A DNA stretch of 64,000 nt, taken from Hyphomicrobiales bacterium (GTDB lineage Bacteria; Pseudomonadota; Alphaproteobacteria; Rhizobiales; Rhizobiaceae). This document shows positions 52,266 to 62,646 of the stretch, piece after piece; the first letter of the stretch is position 1, and each line of letters begins with the position of its first letter. The DNA lies in NCBI GenBank assembly GCA_900466575.1, contig UBMP01000016.1, forward strand, positions 1 through 64,000, written 5' to 3'. The position numbers and the translations under genes are program-made. The notes under the pieces were generated by a model, which had not been told where the DNA came from, did no database searches, and saw nothing but the letters and a program-made list of their open reading frames with translations.

Positions 52266-53056
52266 CGGTCAATGAAGGCGCGATCAATCGCCTCCTTATC
52301 TGGACGCTCGCCGTCCTCGCGCTGATCGTGATCTATGCACCGCCGCTCTATCTGGTCGCGATCTCCTTCAACGCGTCGCTTCAGCCCGGCCTGCCGGGAC
52401 CGTCGGACCTGACGTTACGCTGGTATGCCGCGCTACCGAAGGAAACGGCGCTGATGAACGCGCTTTGGCAATCGCTGTTCATCGCCCTCTGCACGGCAAT
52501 CCTCGCCACCCTTCTGTCGCTCCTGGCCGCGCTGGCCTATTTCGAGATCAAGCGGGCACGCAGCATCTGGTTCCTTGTCATGGTGCTGCCGATGTTCGTT
52601 CCGGGCGTGATCGAGGGATTGGCGCTGTCTGCAATTTTTACCCACTCGGGCGTCAAGAGTTCGGCAACGACGGTCATCGCCGGACATTTGCTCTGGGCGA
52701 TGCCCTTTGCCTTCATCGTCATCCTGACGAGTTTCGCCGCCGTCAAGCCGTCCTATCTTATGGCCGCCAATGATCTTGGCGCAAGCCGCTGGCGGCAGTT
52801 CAGCGACATCATCCTTCCGCTCATCCGGCCAGGGCTTGTGAGCGGCTTCATCTTCGCTTTCCTGCTGTCACTCAACGAATTCACCCGCGCCTTCTATCTG
52901 TCCGGCCGCCAGAACACGTTGCCCGTCGTTCTCTTCGGCAAGATGAATTCCGGTGCGTCCCCTGTCATCTACGCCATTTCCGGCGCGATCCTTATCCTGT
53001 CGATCCTGGTGGTCGCCGGCGTCGTGCAACTGGCAAGCCGCACCAGAACCTCATAA
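52262..53056 (+). CDS. PotC-like ABC transporter permease
   Basis: A 264-residue permease partner. The EAA loop is AANDLGASRWRQFSDIILPLI. It has about six membrane segments. The start overlaps the PotB-like stop (ATGA). It is the last gene of the hydantoinase-transport operon; no clear terminator follows in the 312-base gap. Confidence 0.9.
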   Translation: MTVNEGAINRLLIWTLAVLALIVIYAPPLYLVAISFNASLQPGLPGPSDLTLRWYAALPKETALMNALWQSLFIALCTAILATLLSLLAALAYFEIKRARSIWFLVMVLPMFVPGVIEGLALSAIFTHSGVKSSATTVIAGHLLWAMPFAFIVILTSFAAVKPSYLMAANDLGASRWRQFSDIILPLIRPGLVSGFIFAFLLSLNEFTRAFYLSGRQNTLPVVLFGKMNSGASPVIYAISGAILILSILVVAGVVQLASRTRTS

Positions 53057-53368
53057 ATCACGCCGCCGGTGGAAGCTTCGGCGCACTCCTGTCGAACGCC
53101 GGCAAACAGGTATCCTAGAGCAATTTTCGACCTGGCAGGCTCCAATGCCTCGGTCTGCGCGAAGGTTGGCCTGTTCATCCGAATTGAGCCTCTTCGACCA
53201 CAGCACCTGAAGGAGCCAGACAGTCCTTGATTTGGAATGGGTAGATTAAATCCTAGCGGCAAACTGGTTTTCTCCCTCCTCACAGCATCTGTCATCAAAC
53301 TTTCTCGCAAATGTCGCCTGCCTGTCATGGCGAAGTTCCATTAGCCCCTCAAACAAAGGAGGGTCGAA
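53057..53368. other. Intergenic region with PhoB-type promoter
   Basis: About 312 bases between the PotC-like gene and the Ugp-like operon. It carries the heptamer array at 53289-53328 and a good ribosome-binding site (AAGGAGGG) before 53369. The remaining 200 bases show no gene or clear terminator. Confidence 0.5.
53289..53328 (+). promoter_or_regulatory. PhoB-box-like heptamer array (11-bp period)
   Basis: Heptamers at 53289, 53300, 53311 and 53322 read CTGTCAT, CTTTCTC, ATGTCGC and CTGTCAT, each exactly 11 bp from the next. The first and last are perfect copies of the alphaproteobacterial Pho-box heptamer, the middle two are partial. A possible -10 (CATTAG) lies 10 bases downstream. It suggests PhoB-activated transcription of the operon starting at 53369. 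Confidence 0.65.
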
Positions 53369-54514
53369 ATGGCGCCCCGTGCAGTTGAACTTCGTGGAAT
53401 CGGCAAGGGCTTTGGAGCGGATGATGTTCTGAAGAACATCGATCTATCCATCCGTCCGGGTGAATTTCTGTCGCTTGTGGGCATGTCCGGCTGTGGCAAG
53501 TCCACGCTTCTGCGCATCATTGCCGGGCTGGAGCAGCCGGACCGTGGAAAGGTGCTGATCGGCGGCGAGGACGTGACGGCACTCGACCCGAGCGACCGAA
53601 ACCTCGCCATGGTGTTCCAGTCCTATGCGCTTTACCCGCACATGACCGTCAGGCAGAACATAGCCACGCCCCTGCGCATGCGCCGTCTGTCGCTGGGCGC
53701 GCGGCTGCCGCTGGTCGGGCGGATTGCGGCCTCGGACCAGAGCCTCCGCGAAATCGACGCCGCCGTCGCGGACGCCGCCGCCCTGCTGCAAATCGATCAT
53801 CTGCTCGACCGCAAGCCTGCCCAGCTTTCCGGTGGCCAGCGCCAACGCGTGGCGCTGGCGCGTGCCCTCGTCCGCGAACCCGCGGCCTTCCTGATGGACG
53901 AACCGCTTTCCAATCTCGATGCCAAGCTGCGCGCCCATATGCGGGACGAACTCGCAGGCCTGCATCGCCGCCTCGGCGCGACTTTCATCTATGTCACCCA
54001 CGATCAGGTCGAGGCCATGACGATGTCCGACCGCATCGCGCTGATGTCGGAGGGCCGGATCGAGCAACTGGGCACGCCGGATGAACTCTATCGCCAGCCC
54101 GCCACGCTGACCGTTGCACGCTTCATCGGATCGCCTTCCATCAACCTGCTGCCGGTCGACATCTCCGGCGAGGGCCGCATCCACGCCCAGGGACAGGATC
54201 TCGGGCTTGCCGTGCGGGAGCGCACGCGTGCTAAAGCGACCCTTGGCCTTCGCCCGGAAGATCTGCATCCCGTCGAAAACGGATTGGCCGTGCGAATCAT
54301 GCGCAGCGAAATGCACGGTGCGGACCGTTTCCTTCACTGCCATCTGCTCAGCGACGAGACAGTCAGGTTGACCGTCCGCACGCAATTCGGAGCGCCTCTG
54401 GAGACAGACGCCAGCGGGGTGCTCCATCTCGGTTTCCGGCAGGAAAACGCACATCTCTTCGGCGATGACGGCCTGCGCCGCGCGCTCGTTGAGCGGGAAG
54501 AGGTGGCTGCATGA
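53369..54514 (+). CDS. UgpC/MsmK-type ABC transporter ATP-binding protein
   Basis: A 381-residue CUT1-type ATPase. Walker [10 protein letters not shown] (about 37-45), signature LSGGQRQR, Walker [16 protein letters not shown] and a C-terminal TOBE/regulatory domain are present. An insert before the signature (about 108-135) is longer than usual. It is the first gene of a five-gene operon with overlapping or close starts, ending in a phosphodiesterase. UgpC of glycerol-3-phosphate transport is the closest role given that partner and the PhoB-type promoter. Confidence 0.9.
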   Translation: MAPRAVELRGIGKGFGADDVLKNIDLSIRPGEFLSLVGMSGCGKSTLLRIIAGLEQPDRGKVLIGGEDVTALDPSDRNLAMVFQSYALYPHMTVRQNIATPLRMRRLSLGARLPLVGRIAASDQSLREIDAAVADAAALLQIDHLLDRKPAQLSGGQRQRVALARALVREPAAFLMDEPLSNLDAKLRAHMRDELAGLHRRLGATFIYVTHDQVEAMTMSDRIALMSEGRIEQLGTPDELYRQPATLTVARFIGSPSINLLPVDISGEGRIHAQGQDLGLAVRERTRAKATLGLRPEDLHPVENGLAVRIMRSEMHGADRFLHCHLLSDETVRLTVRTQFGAPLETDASGVLHLGFRQENAHLFGDDGLRRALVEREEVAA

Positions 54515-55437
54515 CGGTTCTCGAGGCAGGCCATGTTCCCTCCGCCAACCCTTCTGCCCTGCTCGGTCGCGCTCGAAACCGCAAGGCCTGGCGCGGGCTG
54601 GCCTTCGTCGCACCTTCGGTTGTGCTGCTGCTCGCCATCTACATCATCCCGGTCATCGTGCTCGCCGGCTTTTCGTTGACAGATTACAAGCTGGGCGCCC
54701 TGTCCTACCACTTCGTCGGCATCGGCAATTTCGTGAAGGCTTTCCACGATCCGGTCTTCCTCCGCTCGCTGAGCAATACGGCGCTCTATGTAGTGATCGT
54801 CATTCCGTTCGGCGTGTTTCTGGCGCTGGGCGTGGCCATGCTGGTGCATGCCCGCAAGCGCAGCCGCGCCTTCTGGGAGGCCGCCTATTTTCTGCCGGTC
54901 ACCGCAACGCTCGTGGCGATGGCAACCGTCTGGCAGTTCCTGCTTCACCCCTCGATCGGGCCGGTGAATGCGGCGATCAAATGGTTCGGCTTCGAGCCGG
55001 TCTCCTTCCTGTCCAATCCGACATTGCTCATCCCTTCCATGGCCGCCATCGGCGTCTGGCAGGTTCTGGGCTTCAACATGGTGCTGTTCCTGGCAGGGCT
55101 GACGGCGATCCCGAAGGATCTTTACGAAGCCGCGCGACTCGACGGCGCGAAGAACCCGATCGACCGGTTTCTCACCGTCACATGGCCGATGCTCGGGCCG
55201 ACCACGCTTTTCGTGGCCGTCACGACCTCTATTTCCGCCTTCAAGGTATTCGAGACGGTCGCGGTTCTGACCAAGGGGCGCTCCGGCTCCGAAGTCCTTC
55301 TGTTCGAACTCTATCTCGAGGGCTTCGAATATTCGAACACGGGCTATGCGGCGGCGCTGACGCTGATCTTCCTCGCCATCATCCTCTTCCTGTCGATCGG
55401 CCAGACCTTCTATCTCGATCGCAAGGTGCACTACTGA
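54511..55437 (+). CDS. UgpA-like ABC transporter permease
   Basis: A 308-residue CUT1 permease with about six membrane segments and the EAA loop LYEAARLDGAKNPIDRFLTV. The start overlaps the ATPase stop (ATGA) and the stop overlaps the next start (TGATG), so the three proteins are translationally coupled. Confidence 0.92.
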   Translation: MTVLEAGHVPSANPSALLGRARNRKAWRGLAFVAPSVVLLLAIYIIPVIVLAGFSLTDYKLGALSYHFVGIGNFVKAFHDPVFLRSLSNTALYVVIVIPFGVFLALGVAMLVHARKRSRAFWEAAYFLPVTATLVAMATVWQFLLHPSIGPVNAAIKWFGFEPVSFLSNPTLLIPSMAAIGVWQVLGFNMVLFLAGLTAIPKDLYEAARLDGAKNPIDRFLTVTWPMLGPTTLFVAVTTSISAFKVFETVAVLTKGRSGSEVLLFELYLEGFEYSNTGYAAALTLIFLAIILFLSIGQTFYLDRKVHY

Positions 55438-56252
55438 TGCTGCGCAGATACGTCCCCCATCTGGTTCTTGCCGCAGGCGCATCCATCATGCTCCTGCCGT
55501 TCTACTGGATGTTCCTCACCTCGATCCGCTCGCCAGCGGAGATCTTCGACGTCTCGCTCTGGCCGATCCCCAAGACCTTCAGCGGCGCGGCGAATTACGG
55601 TGCGGCGCTTGCGCAGGCCCCGATGGCGCGTTTCATGCTGAATGGCGTGATCGTCTGCGGGGGCATCCTGATCGTGCAGATCCTAACGGCCGTGCCGGCC
55701 GCCTATGCGCTCGCCAAGATCAAGTTTCCCGGCCGGAAACTGCTGATGGGCCTCGTGATTGCCGCGCTTTGCGTGCCGATCCAGGCGCTGGCGCTGCCGC
55801 TCTTCGTCGGGCTGGCGAAGGCGCAGCTGCTCAACACCTATTTCGCCATGATGGCCCCCTTCTTCCTCTCGGTCTTCGCGATCTTCCTGTTTCACCAGTC
55901 CTTCCGCAGCTATCCCGACGAAATCATCGAGGCGGCGCGCATGGACGGGTTCTCGGAGATGGAAATCTGCTGGGGACTGGTGCTGCGCGGTTCGCTACCG
56001 TCTCTGGCCGCCTTCTCGGTCTTCTCGCTGGTTGCCCACTGGAACGATCTCTATTGGCCGATGATCGTGATTTCGCAGCCCGAACTCGCGCCGCCGCCGC
56101 TCGGTATGCTGTTTTTCGCCGACATCGAATCCGGCGCCAATTACGGGGCCCTGATGGCCGGCGCCACGCTGATCACGCTCCCGATGCTCGTCTGTTTCCT
56201 TCTCGCACGTCGCCACTTCATCGCCGGCATCACCATGACCGGTGTCAAGTAA
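55437..56252 (+). CDS. UgpE-like ABC transporter permease
   Basis: A 271-residue CUT1 permease partner. The EAA loop is IIEAARMDGFSEMEICWGLV, and the protein begins directly with a membrane helix (HLVLAAGASIMLLPFYWMF). A longer open frame upstream overlaps the permease gene before it and is not used. Confidence 0.92.
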   Translation: MLRRYVPHLVLAAGASIMLLPFYWMFLTSIRSPAEIFDVSLWPIPKTFSGAANYGAALAQAPMARFMLNGVIVCGGILIVQILTAVPAAYALAKIKFPGRKLLMGLVIAALCVPIQALALPLFVGLAKAQLLNTYFAMMAPFFLSVFAIFLFHQSFRSYPDEIIEAARMDGFSEMEICWGLVLRGSLPSLAAFSVFSLVAHWNDLYWPMIVISQPELAPPPLGMLFFADIESGANYGALMAGATLITLPMLVCFLLARRHFIAGITMTGVK

Positions 56253-56289
56253 CCCTCTCCTCCTCCCAACCCACCGTCTGGAGATCTTC

Positions 56290-57591
56290 ATGAAAATCAA
56301 TCGACGCCTGATGCTCGGCAGCCTTGCCGGCCTCGCCGCCGTAACGTTTGCCGGTGTTTCCGCACCGGTCAGCGCCGCCGACCAGATCACGCTCAACGTG
56401 CTCTACAACCTGCCGGGCTTCACGAAATTCCATCAGCCGCTGGCCGATGAATTCATGAAGAACAATCCTGACATCAAGATCAACTTCCTGGCACCGGCCG
56501 CCGGCTACAACGAAGGTCAGCAGCAGGTGCTGCGTGCCGCCGTCTCCGGCAATCTACCGGACGTCTATTTCTCCGGCTACAACATGACGGCCGAACTGGT
56601 GCACACGCTGCTGCCGCGCCAGCAGATCACGGACCTCACGCCGTTCATCGCGGCTGAAGGTGGCCAGGCCTTTCTCGACAAGAACTATTCGCCCAAGATG
56701 GCCGCCCTTGGCCAGGTCGACGGCAAGCAGTTCGGCCTGCCGGTCAATGCCTCCTCGCCCATCATGTATATCAATGCCGATCTGGTGAAGAAGGCCGGCG
56801 GCGATCCGGACAACATGCCGACGACCTTTCCGGAGCTGATCGCGCTCGCCAAGAAGATCCACGCCCTCGATCCGAAGATCGCCGGCATGGGCTATGACAT
56901 CAACGGCTGGCCGGATGACTGGTTGTGGCAGTCGCTGGTTTACGAACAGGGCGGCACGCTGGTCGACCCGGCCACGAAGAAGGTGGCCTTCGACAACGAG
57001 ATCGGCCTCAACGCGTTGAAGATGGCACGCCAGTTCGTCACCGAAGGCGGCCAGAACCTGCTCGACTGGGACCAGTCCCGCCAGCAGTTCGGTGCAGGCC
57101 TCACCGGCTTCATCTTCTCGACGCCGGCGCATGTCCAGACGATCGAAGGTCTGGTCGGCAACCGCTTCCCGCTGAAGACCGCGCTCTTCCCGATGGACAA
57201 CAAGGAAAAGGGTGGAGTCCCGACCGGCGGCAATTCCGCTGTCATCCTGACGCAGGACAAGGCCAAGCAGGATGCAGCCTGGAAGTATCTCAAGTGGATC
57301 ACCGGTCCTGAAGCTCAGAACACGATCGTTCGCATCACCGGCTACCTGCCGACCAACAAGCTGGCGACCGGCCCGGACTATCTGGCGCCCTATTATGCCG
57401 AGCATCCGAATGTGAAGACGGCTTCGCTGCAGGCCGACCGTTCGCTCCCCTGGGCCGGCTATCCCGGCGGCGACTCGGTACGCATCTGGCGGACCCAGCG
57501 CGACGTCATCGGCGCAGTCATGCGTGGCGACGTGACTCCGGAAGCCGGGCTCAAGCAAATGGTCGAGCAGACCAACGCGCTGACGCAGTAA
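56290..57591 (+). CDS. UgpB-like extracellular solute-binding protein
   Basis: A 433-residue family 1 solute-binding protein with a Sec signal (about 1-29, ending VSAA). The mature part has the sugar/glycerol-phosphate features FHQPLADEFMKNNPDIKI and NASSPIMYINADLVKKAG. In this operon the binding protein comes after the permeases, the reverse of the usual UgpB-A-E-C order. Confidence 0.9.
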   Translation: MKINRRLMLGSLAGLAAVTFAGVSAPVSAADQITLNVLYNLPGFTKFHQPLADEFMKNNPDIKINFLAPAAGYNEGQQQVLRAAVSGNLPDVYFSGYNMTAELVHTLLPRQQITDLTPFIAAEGGQAFLDKNYSPKMAALGQVDGKQFGLPVNASSPIMYINADLVKKAGGDPDNMPTTFPELIALAKKIHALDPKIAGMGYDINGWPDDWLWQSLVYEQGGTLVDPATKKVAFDNEIGLNALKMARQFVTEGGQNLLDWDQSRQQFGAGLTGFIFSTPAHVQTIEGLVGNRFPLKTALFPMDNKEKGGVPTGGNSAVILTQDKAKQDAAWKYLKWITGPEAQNTIVRITGYLPTNKLATGPDYLAPYYAEHPNVKTASLQADRSLPWAGYPGGDSVRIWRTQRDVIGAVMRGDVTPEAGLKQMVEQTNALTQ

Positions 57592-57661
57592 ATATTATTC
57601 CCGGTATGCGGCTGCTGGAGGTTCCCCTTCGGCAGCCGTTCCGTTTCGAAGGCACCGTCTC

Positions 57662-58462
57662 ATGAAAATCATCCAGATCACCGACACCCATCTCGTTCCG
57701 TCCGGCGTTTCCGTCAATGGCGTCGATCCGGAGCGGCAGCTGCGCGCCGCCATTTCCGATATCGTGGCCAGACATGGCGATGCGGACCTTCTGGTGATTA
57801 CGGGCGACCTTTGCAACGATGGCGAGCCAGCGGCCTATTCTCTGCTGAAGGACATCCTTAAACCCATTTCTTGCGACGTGCGCCTGCTGCTTGGCAACCA
57901 CGACGCGCGGCCGCAATTCATCGACGCCTTTCCTGACCACCCCCGCGACGCGAACGGCTTCATCCAGTCGTTCATCGATACCCCGCATGGTAGGCTGATC
58001 TTCCTCGACAGCCACGAGAAAGGCGTCATCGGCGGGATATTCGGCAAGGATCGCATGGTTTTCCTGGACGAAGCTCTGCCCGGTGCCGGCGAGATGCCCG
58101 CCACGATCTTCATTCACCACCCGCCGATGGAATGCGGCATCGCGCATTTCGACCGGATCGGCATGCATGACGACGGCCGCCTGATGCGCCGGCTCGTCGC
58201 GCATAAACCCGGTCTCCGCCACATCGTCTTCGGCCACATCCATGTGCCGATGACCGGCATGAGTCCCGAGGGCATCTCCTACAGTTCAGGCCAGGCCTGT
58301 GCGCATCGCTTCATCACGGACCTCGATGCGCCCGATCCGCTCTGGACCGGGGGAAACCCCTGCTATCGCGTCCTGATTCTCGACGAACAGGGCTTCCGCG
58401 CCTATGAGGCGGAGGCAGGCCAGGCGGTGACCGCCCAGGCCCCGATTTGCGTAGGCCCCTAA
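57662..58462 (+). CDS. GpdQ/CpdA-like cyclic or glycerophosphodiester phosphodiesterase
   Basis: A 266-residue class III metallophosphodiesterase. The two-metal site is Asp8 and His10 in ITDTHL, the GDLCNDG Asp, GNHDARP, IHHPPMECG and GHIHVP. Similarity in layout to Enterobacter GpdQ and mycobacterial Rv0805 suggests action on glycerophosphodiesters or cyclic nucleotides. No signal peptide, so it is cytoplasmic and would act on diesters after import by the preceding transporter. It is the last gene of that operon. Confidence 0.88.
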   Translation: MKIIQITDTHLVPSGVSVNGVDPERQLRAAISDIVARHGDADLLVITGDLCNDGEPAAYSLLKDILKPISCDVRLLLGNHDARPQFIDAFPDHPRDANGFIQSFIDTPHGRLIFLDSHEKGVIGGIFGKDRMVFLDEALPGAGEMPATIFIHHPPMECGIAHFDRIGMHDDGRLMRRLVAHKPGLRHIVFGHIHVPMTGMSPEGISYSSGQACAHRFITDLDAPDPLWTGGNPCYRVLILDEQGFRAYEAEAGQAVTAQAPICVGP

Positions 58463-58638
58463 TGCTTACGACTAGGGCGGGGCCACGTTAGCGACCAATC
58501 GAGGGCCCGACTTCGCATCGACTGGCGAGGAAGACAGAACTAACGCCTTGGCCTTGGTCAGGTCTTCACCGGTCGTGGTTCTTCACGACGGGCCCGTGCG
58601 AACACTGCCCATCGGCACCGGACGAAAGACGGCTTCGG

Positions 58639-59583
58639 CTAGTCCTCGAGCAGCAAGGCGGCGAGCTCGAGATCAGCGACAAGGTGGTTGGCAAAGCCGC
58701 CGCGAAGGGCAGCCCGTGCTGCGTCGCGCTTGAAGCTTCCGCTGACGACGAGCAGGCCCTTCATTGAGCGCAGAAGATCGTGATCGACACCGATCAGGCG
58801 CTCGTCCAGCTCGCCAAGCACAGCCTTGCCGTCTACATCGATGAAGCGCCCCGCGATGATCCCGACGGCACCGCGCCGACGGTAATCTTCAACTTCCTCG
58901 ACCGTTGCGATCTTGAACTGGACGACATGCGTATCGGGCGTGCATGGACTGAGCGAGAACAGTGATTTGTTGCAGCTTCGAATGCCTTCGAGCTGATCGC
59001 GGATGATCGGCTCGGCACGGAGCGCGTTGGCAAGCGCGGCACTCGAAACGACGGCCGGCGCATTGAAGGTGATACAATGCGCATCGAGCCGCCGGGCGAT
59101 TTCCGTCGTGCAGCTTTCAGACGTGCTGAGCAGCGAATTCGCGAGCGAACCCAGAAGCTGGCGCACCGTCAGATCCCTGATCGGCCAGTTCGGCACGACT
59201 TCAGAAACAAAATGGACCGTTTGCCCCCAGGAAACGCCGAGCACGTCGCCTTCCTGAAGGAAATCAGGCAGGTGATAGGCTGCGACCTCGCAGACGGCCC
59301 GCGTCAGCGTCTCGCCTTCCCGACCATCCGTCGGCACGACATGGACGCTTTCCAGCCCGAATTTTTCCTTCAGCGCATCGGCCGTGGCGTTCATCCGGTA
59401 ATGCTCTGGAGACACCTGGATGCAGACGATGTTGCGTTCCTTGGCAAGCTTCAGGTAGCTGATCACCGTCGGGCGCGACAGCGAGAGCGCATCCGAAATC
59501 TCGCCCTGATTGAGATTGCGGACATAATACATCCACGCCACTTCAGCGATGATCTTGTTGGAGGGATGCTGATCTCTGTGCAT
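58639..59583 (-). CDS. SorC-family transcriptional regulator
   Basis: A 314-residue SorC/DeoR-type sugar-binding regulator. The N-terminal helix-turn-helix (about 24-47, NQGEISDALSLSRPTVISYL) is followed by a large sugar-phosphate-binding domain (about 60-310). Members respond to phosphorylated sugars or related metabolites. It is the last gene of the leftward operon with the aldolase-like and ABC genes, so the effector is probably a product of that pathway. I prefer the start at 59583 over 59607 because it has an AAGG about 10 bases upstream. Confidence 0.9.
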   Translation of the reverse strand: MHRDQHPSNKIIAEVAWMYYVRNLNQGEISDALSLSRPTVISYLKLAKERNIVCIQVSPEHYRMNATADALKEKFGLESVHVVPTDGREGETLTRAVCEVAAYHLPDFLQEGDVLGVSWGQTVHFVSEVVPNWPIRDLTVRQLLGSLANSLLSTSESCTTEIARRLDAHCITFNAPAVVSSAALANALRAEPIIRDQLEGIRSCNKSLFSLSPCTPDTHVVQFKIATVEEVEDYRRRGAVGIIAGRFIDVDGKAVLGELDERLIGVDHDLLRSMKGLLVVSGSFKRDAARAALRGGFANHLVADLELAALLLED

Positions 59584-59603
59584 TCGTCGTCCGCCTTCGG
59601 GTT

Positions 59604-60602
59604 TCATCCCTCGGTTGCCTTGTTCAATACCTCTTCAGTGATTAGCAGATCATCGTCAAGGGTGCGGTCGGACTTGAGGCCGAGCTTGGACAAGTCCCCA
59701 TGATAGCCACGCACCGCCTCCGCCGAACCGGCGTTGCCGTCTGCCACCGCACGAAGCCAGGTAACCAGCGAGGGCTGATGTTCGGCCGAATTGATCTTGC
59801 GGCCGAAGAGCGCCAGTCGCGCACCATACCTCTCCGCCTGCCGCACAAGTTCGAATGTGTCGCGCAGCGTTCCCGAGCCGCCACCCAAGATACCGACCAC
59901 GACGCTGGAATCATGGGACGCAAGCTCTTCCATGGCCGCCGGGCCGTTATAGGCGACTTTCAGGAATTGCGGGCGCTCGGCGCGCGTCAGCCCGGCGAGC
60001 GTCCTCGTGATGCAGTCGTTGACATAGGCCCCTGTCTCCGCGCTGGAAAAGCCGGTCGCCATGTTGGGATTGAAGACTTCGAGGAAATAGTCCTTGCCGG
60101 TGGCTCTGATTTCGCGGCGGAATGTGCTGAAGGCCTCCAGCGACGCGAGGTCGGCATCCGTGTCGTTGTTGAAGGTGAGAGAATAAAGGCACAGATCTGC
60201 CGGCGCCAGCGATAGATCGGCCGAGCGGCAGGGTCGCGACGGAAGCTCGCGGTAGCGGCCGCCACGGATGATGCTCCACACGTCCGTCGTATCGTTCGCA
60301 CGGAACGCGGGCTTGATCCGGCTTGCCGCGAAGCCCCCCCGCGTCTGCAACAGCTCCATATTGGAGGCCGAGGTCAGCATGATGTCGACCGTATCCTGCG
60401 CGATCAGCGCCTCGATCTCATCAACGAATTCCATGCGGGTCCGGTAGCCCTGCGGCCTGCCGTCCTTGCCGCGTCGAAGGCCGGCGGTCGGGATGCCGCC
60501 GGACATGTCGGCGTCCTTGGCATCGGCCAGAATGAAATCACCCTTGCGATATTCGCCCGCGAGAATGCGGCCGATCTTTTCGTCGTAGCGTGTCGTCGTC
60601 AT
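59604..60602 (-). CDS. Class I aldolase-like TIM-barrel protein, specific function unknown
   Basis: A 332-residue protein that I cannot name. Its features fit a class I (Schiff-base) aldolase of the LacD/DhnA type: FILADAKDADMSGGI near the start, DYFLEVFNPN (about 171-180), a candidate Schiff-base lysine Lys215 in PQFLKVAYNG, and a phosphate-binding-like VGILGGGSGT (about 236-245). The protein lies between an ABC ATPase gene and a SorC regulator. A tagatose-bisphosphate-type or other sugar-phosphate aldolase is the working guess. The start at 60602 has AAAGG about 7 bases upstream. Confidence 0.7.
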   Translation of the reverse strand: MTTTRYDEKIGRILAGEYRKGDFILADAKDADMSGGIPTAGLRRGKDGRPQGYRTRMEFVDEIEALIAQDTVDIMLTSASNMELLQTRGGFAASRIKPAFRANDTTDVWSIIRGGRYRELPSRPCRSADLSLAPADLCLYSLTFNNDTDADLASLEAFSTFRREIRATGKDYFLEVFNPNMATGFSSAETGAYVNDCITRTLAGLTRAERPQFLKVAYNGPAAMEELASHDSSVVVGILGGGSGTLRDTFELVRQAERYGARLALFGRKINSAEHQPSLVTWLRAVADGNAGSAEAVRGYHGDLSKLGLKSDRTLDDDLLITEEVLNKATEG

Positions 60603-60627
60603 TGTCATACCTTTCAGAAACCTGCCG

Positions 60628-61719
<1,092 letters not shown>

Positions 61720-61765
61720 GATGACCTTTCCTTGCGCTTCTGACGAAAACCTGTTCGCCGAAACA

Positions 61766-61832
61766 CTCTATGTCTTTGTTTTGACGCAGCTCAGGAGGCG
61801 AAAGCGGTTCCCACTTTCGCTGGAGCCGCTCT
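61766..61832. repeat. Rhizobial-type intergenic repeat, copy 2
   Basis: Lies in the 111-base gap between the second permease and the ATPase genes of the leftward sugar operon. It carries tgtctttgttttgacgca and gcggttcccactttcgc, which are the reverse complement of blocks in the element at 146-202. Its right end touches the permease stop. Boundaries are approximate. Confidence 0.6.
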
Positions 61833-62646
61833 ATCTCCGGGCGGGCTTCATCATGCCGTTGATGAAGCTCATCAACAGGCCGATGAACACCAGCGGAGGA
61901 ATCACGAGAATGACGGTTGAGGCATTGATGACGCCCCACGGAACTTCCTTGCCGAGCGACGTGATCGAGGCGGCAACCACCGGAAGCGTCGCATTGCCGG
62001 CGGCAAGCGTCAGAGCCAGAAGCAGTTCGTTCCAGACGAGCACGAAGGTGAAGACCAGCGCGCCGAACAGCGACGGCATGGCGATCGGCAGCGCGAATTT
62101 CAGGAAGATTTCTCCCGGCCCGCAGCCCTCCATGGCGGCCGCCTCCTCGATCTCCTTGGGGACCCGCTCGAAGGCAGGCACGGAGAGCCAGATCACGGTC
62201 GAGATCGTCGTGACGAGATAGACCAGGATGAGGCCGGCCAGGGTGTCGTAGAGACCGAGGTCGAGATAGAGCACGATGAACGGAATGGCTATCGCCACCG
62301 GCGGCATGAAGCGCAACGACAGCACGAAGAATTGCATGTCGTCCTTCAATGCGCGGACATGGCGGGCCAGCGAATAGGCTGCGGGAACGCCGAGTATGGC
62401 GCCGATGATCACCGCGGCTCCGACCACGATGACGGAATGGCCGAGCCCCTGCCGGATCGACGGGTTTTGCAGGATGGTGACGAAATTCTCGAGCGTGGGC
62501 GAGAAGAACAGTTTCGGCACGGGGGTGACGATGTCCTTCAGACGCTTGAAAGAGCCGAGAATGGTCCACAGGATCGGCGTCAGCGCGATGAAGACCATGA
62601 GCGCCAGAAAGATGCTGGCAAGGGAGCTGCGGATCAGACGGCCCAT
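61831..62646 (-). CDS. CUT1-type sugar ABC transporter permease 2
   Basis: A 271-residue inner-membrane permease with about six hydrophobic segments and the EAA loop IEEAAAMEGCGPGEIFLKFA. It overlaps the preceding permease gene by 13 bases. The start at 62646 is supported by AAAGG 9 bases upstream. Confidence 0.92.
   Translation of the reverse strand: MGRLIRSSLASIFLALMVFIALTPILWTILGSFKRLKDIVTPVPKLFFSPTLENFVTILQNPSIRQGLGHSVIVVGAAVIIGAILGVPAAYSLARHVRALKDDMQFFVLSLRFMPPVAIAIPFIVLYLDLGLYDTLAGLILVYLVTTISTVIWLSVPAFERVPKEIEEAAAMEGCGPGEIFLKFALPIAMPSLFGALVFTFVLVWNELLLALTLAAGNATLPVVAASITSLGKEVPWGVINASTVILVIPPLVFIGLLMSFINGMMKPARR

Noticed and set aside
58463-58638. GGCCCC...GGGGCC pairing between the phosphodiesterase and SorC genes as a bidirectional terminator
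   Set aside because: The loop is long, the stem is imperfect and there is no T-run on either side.
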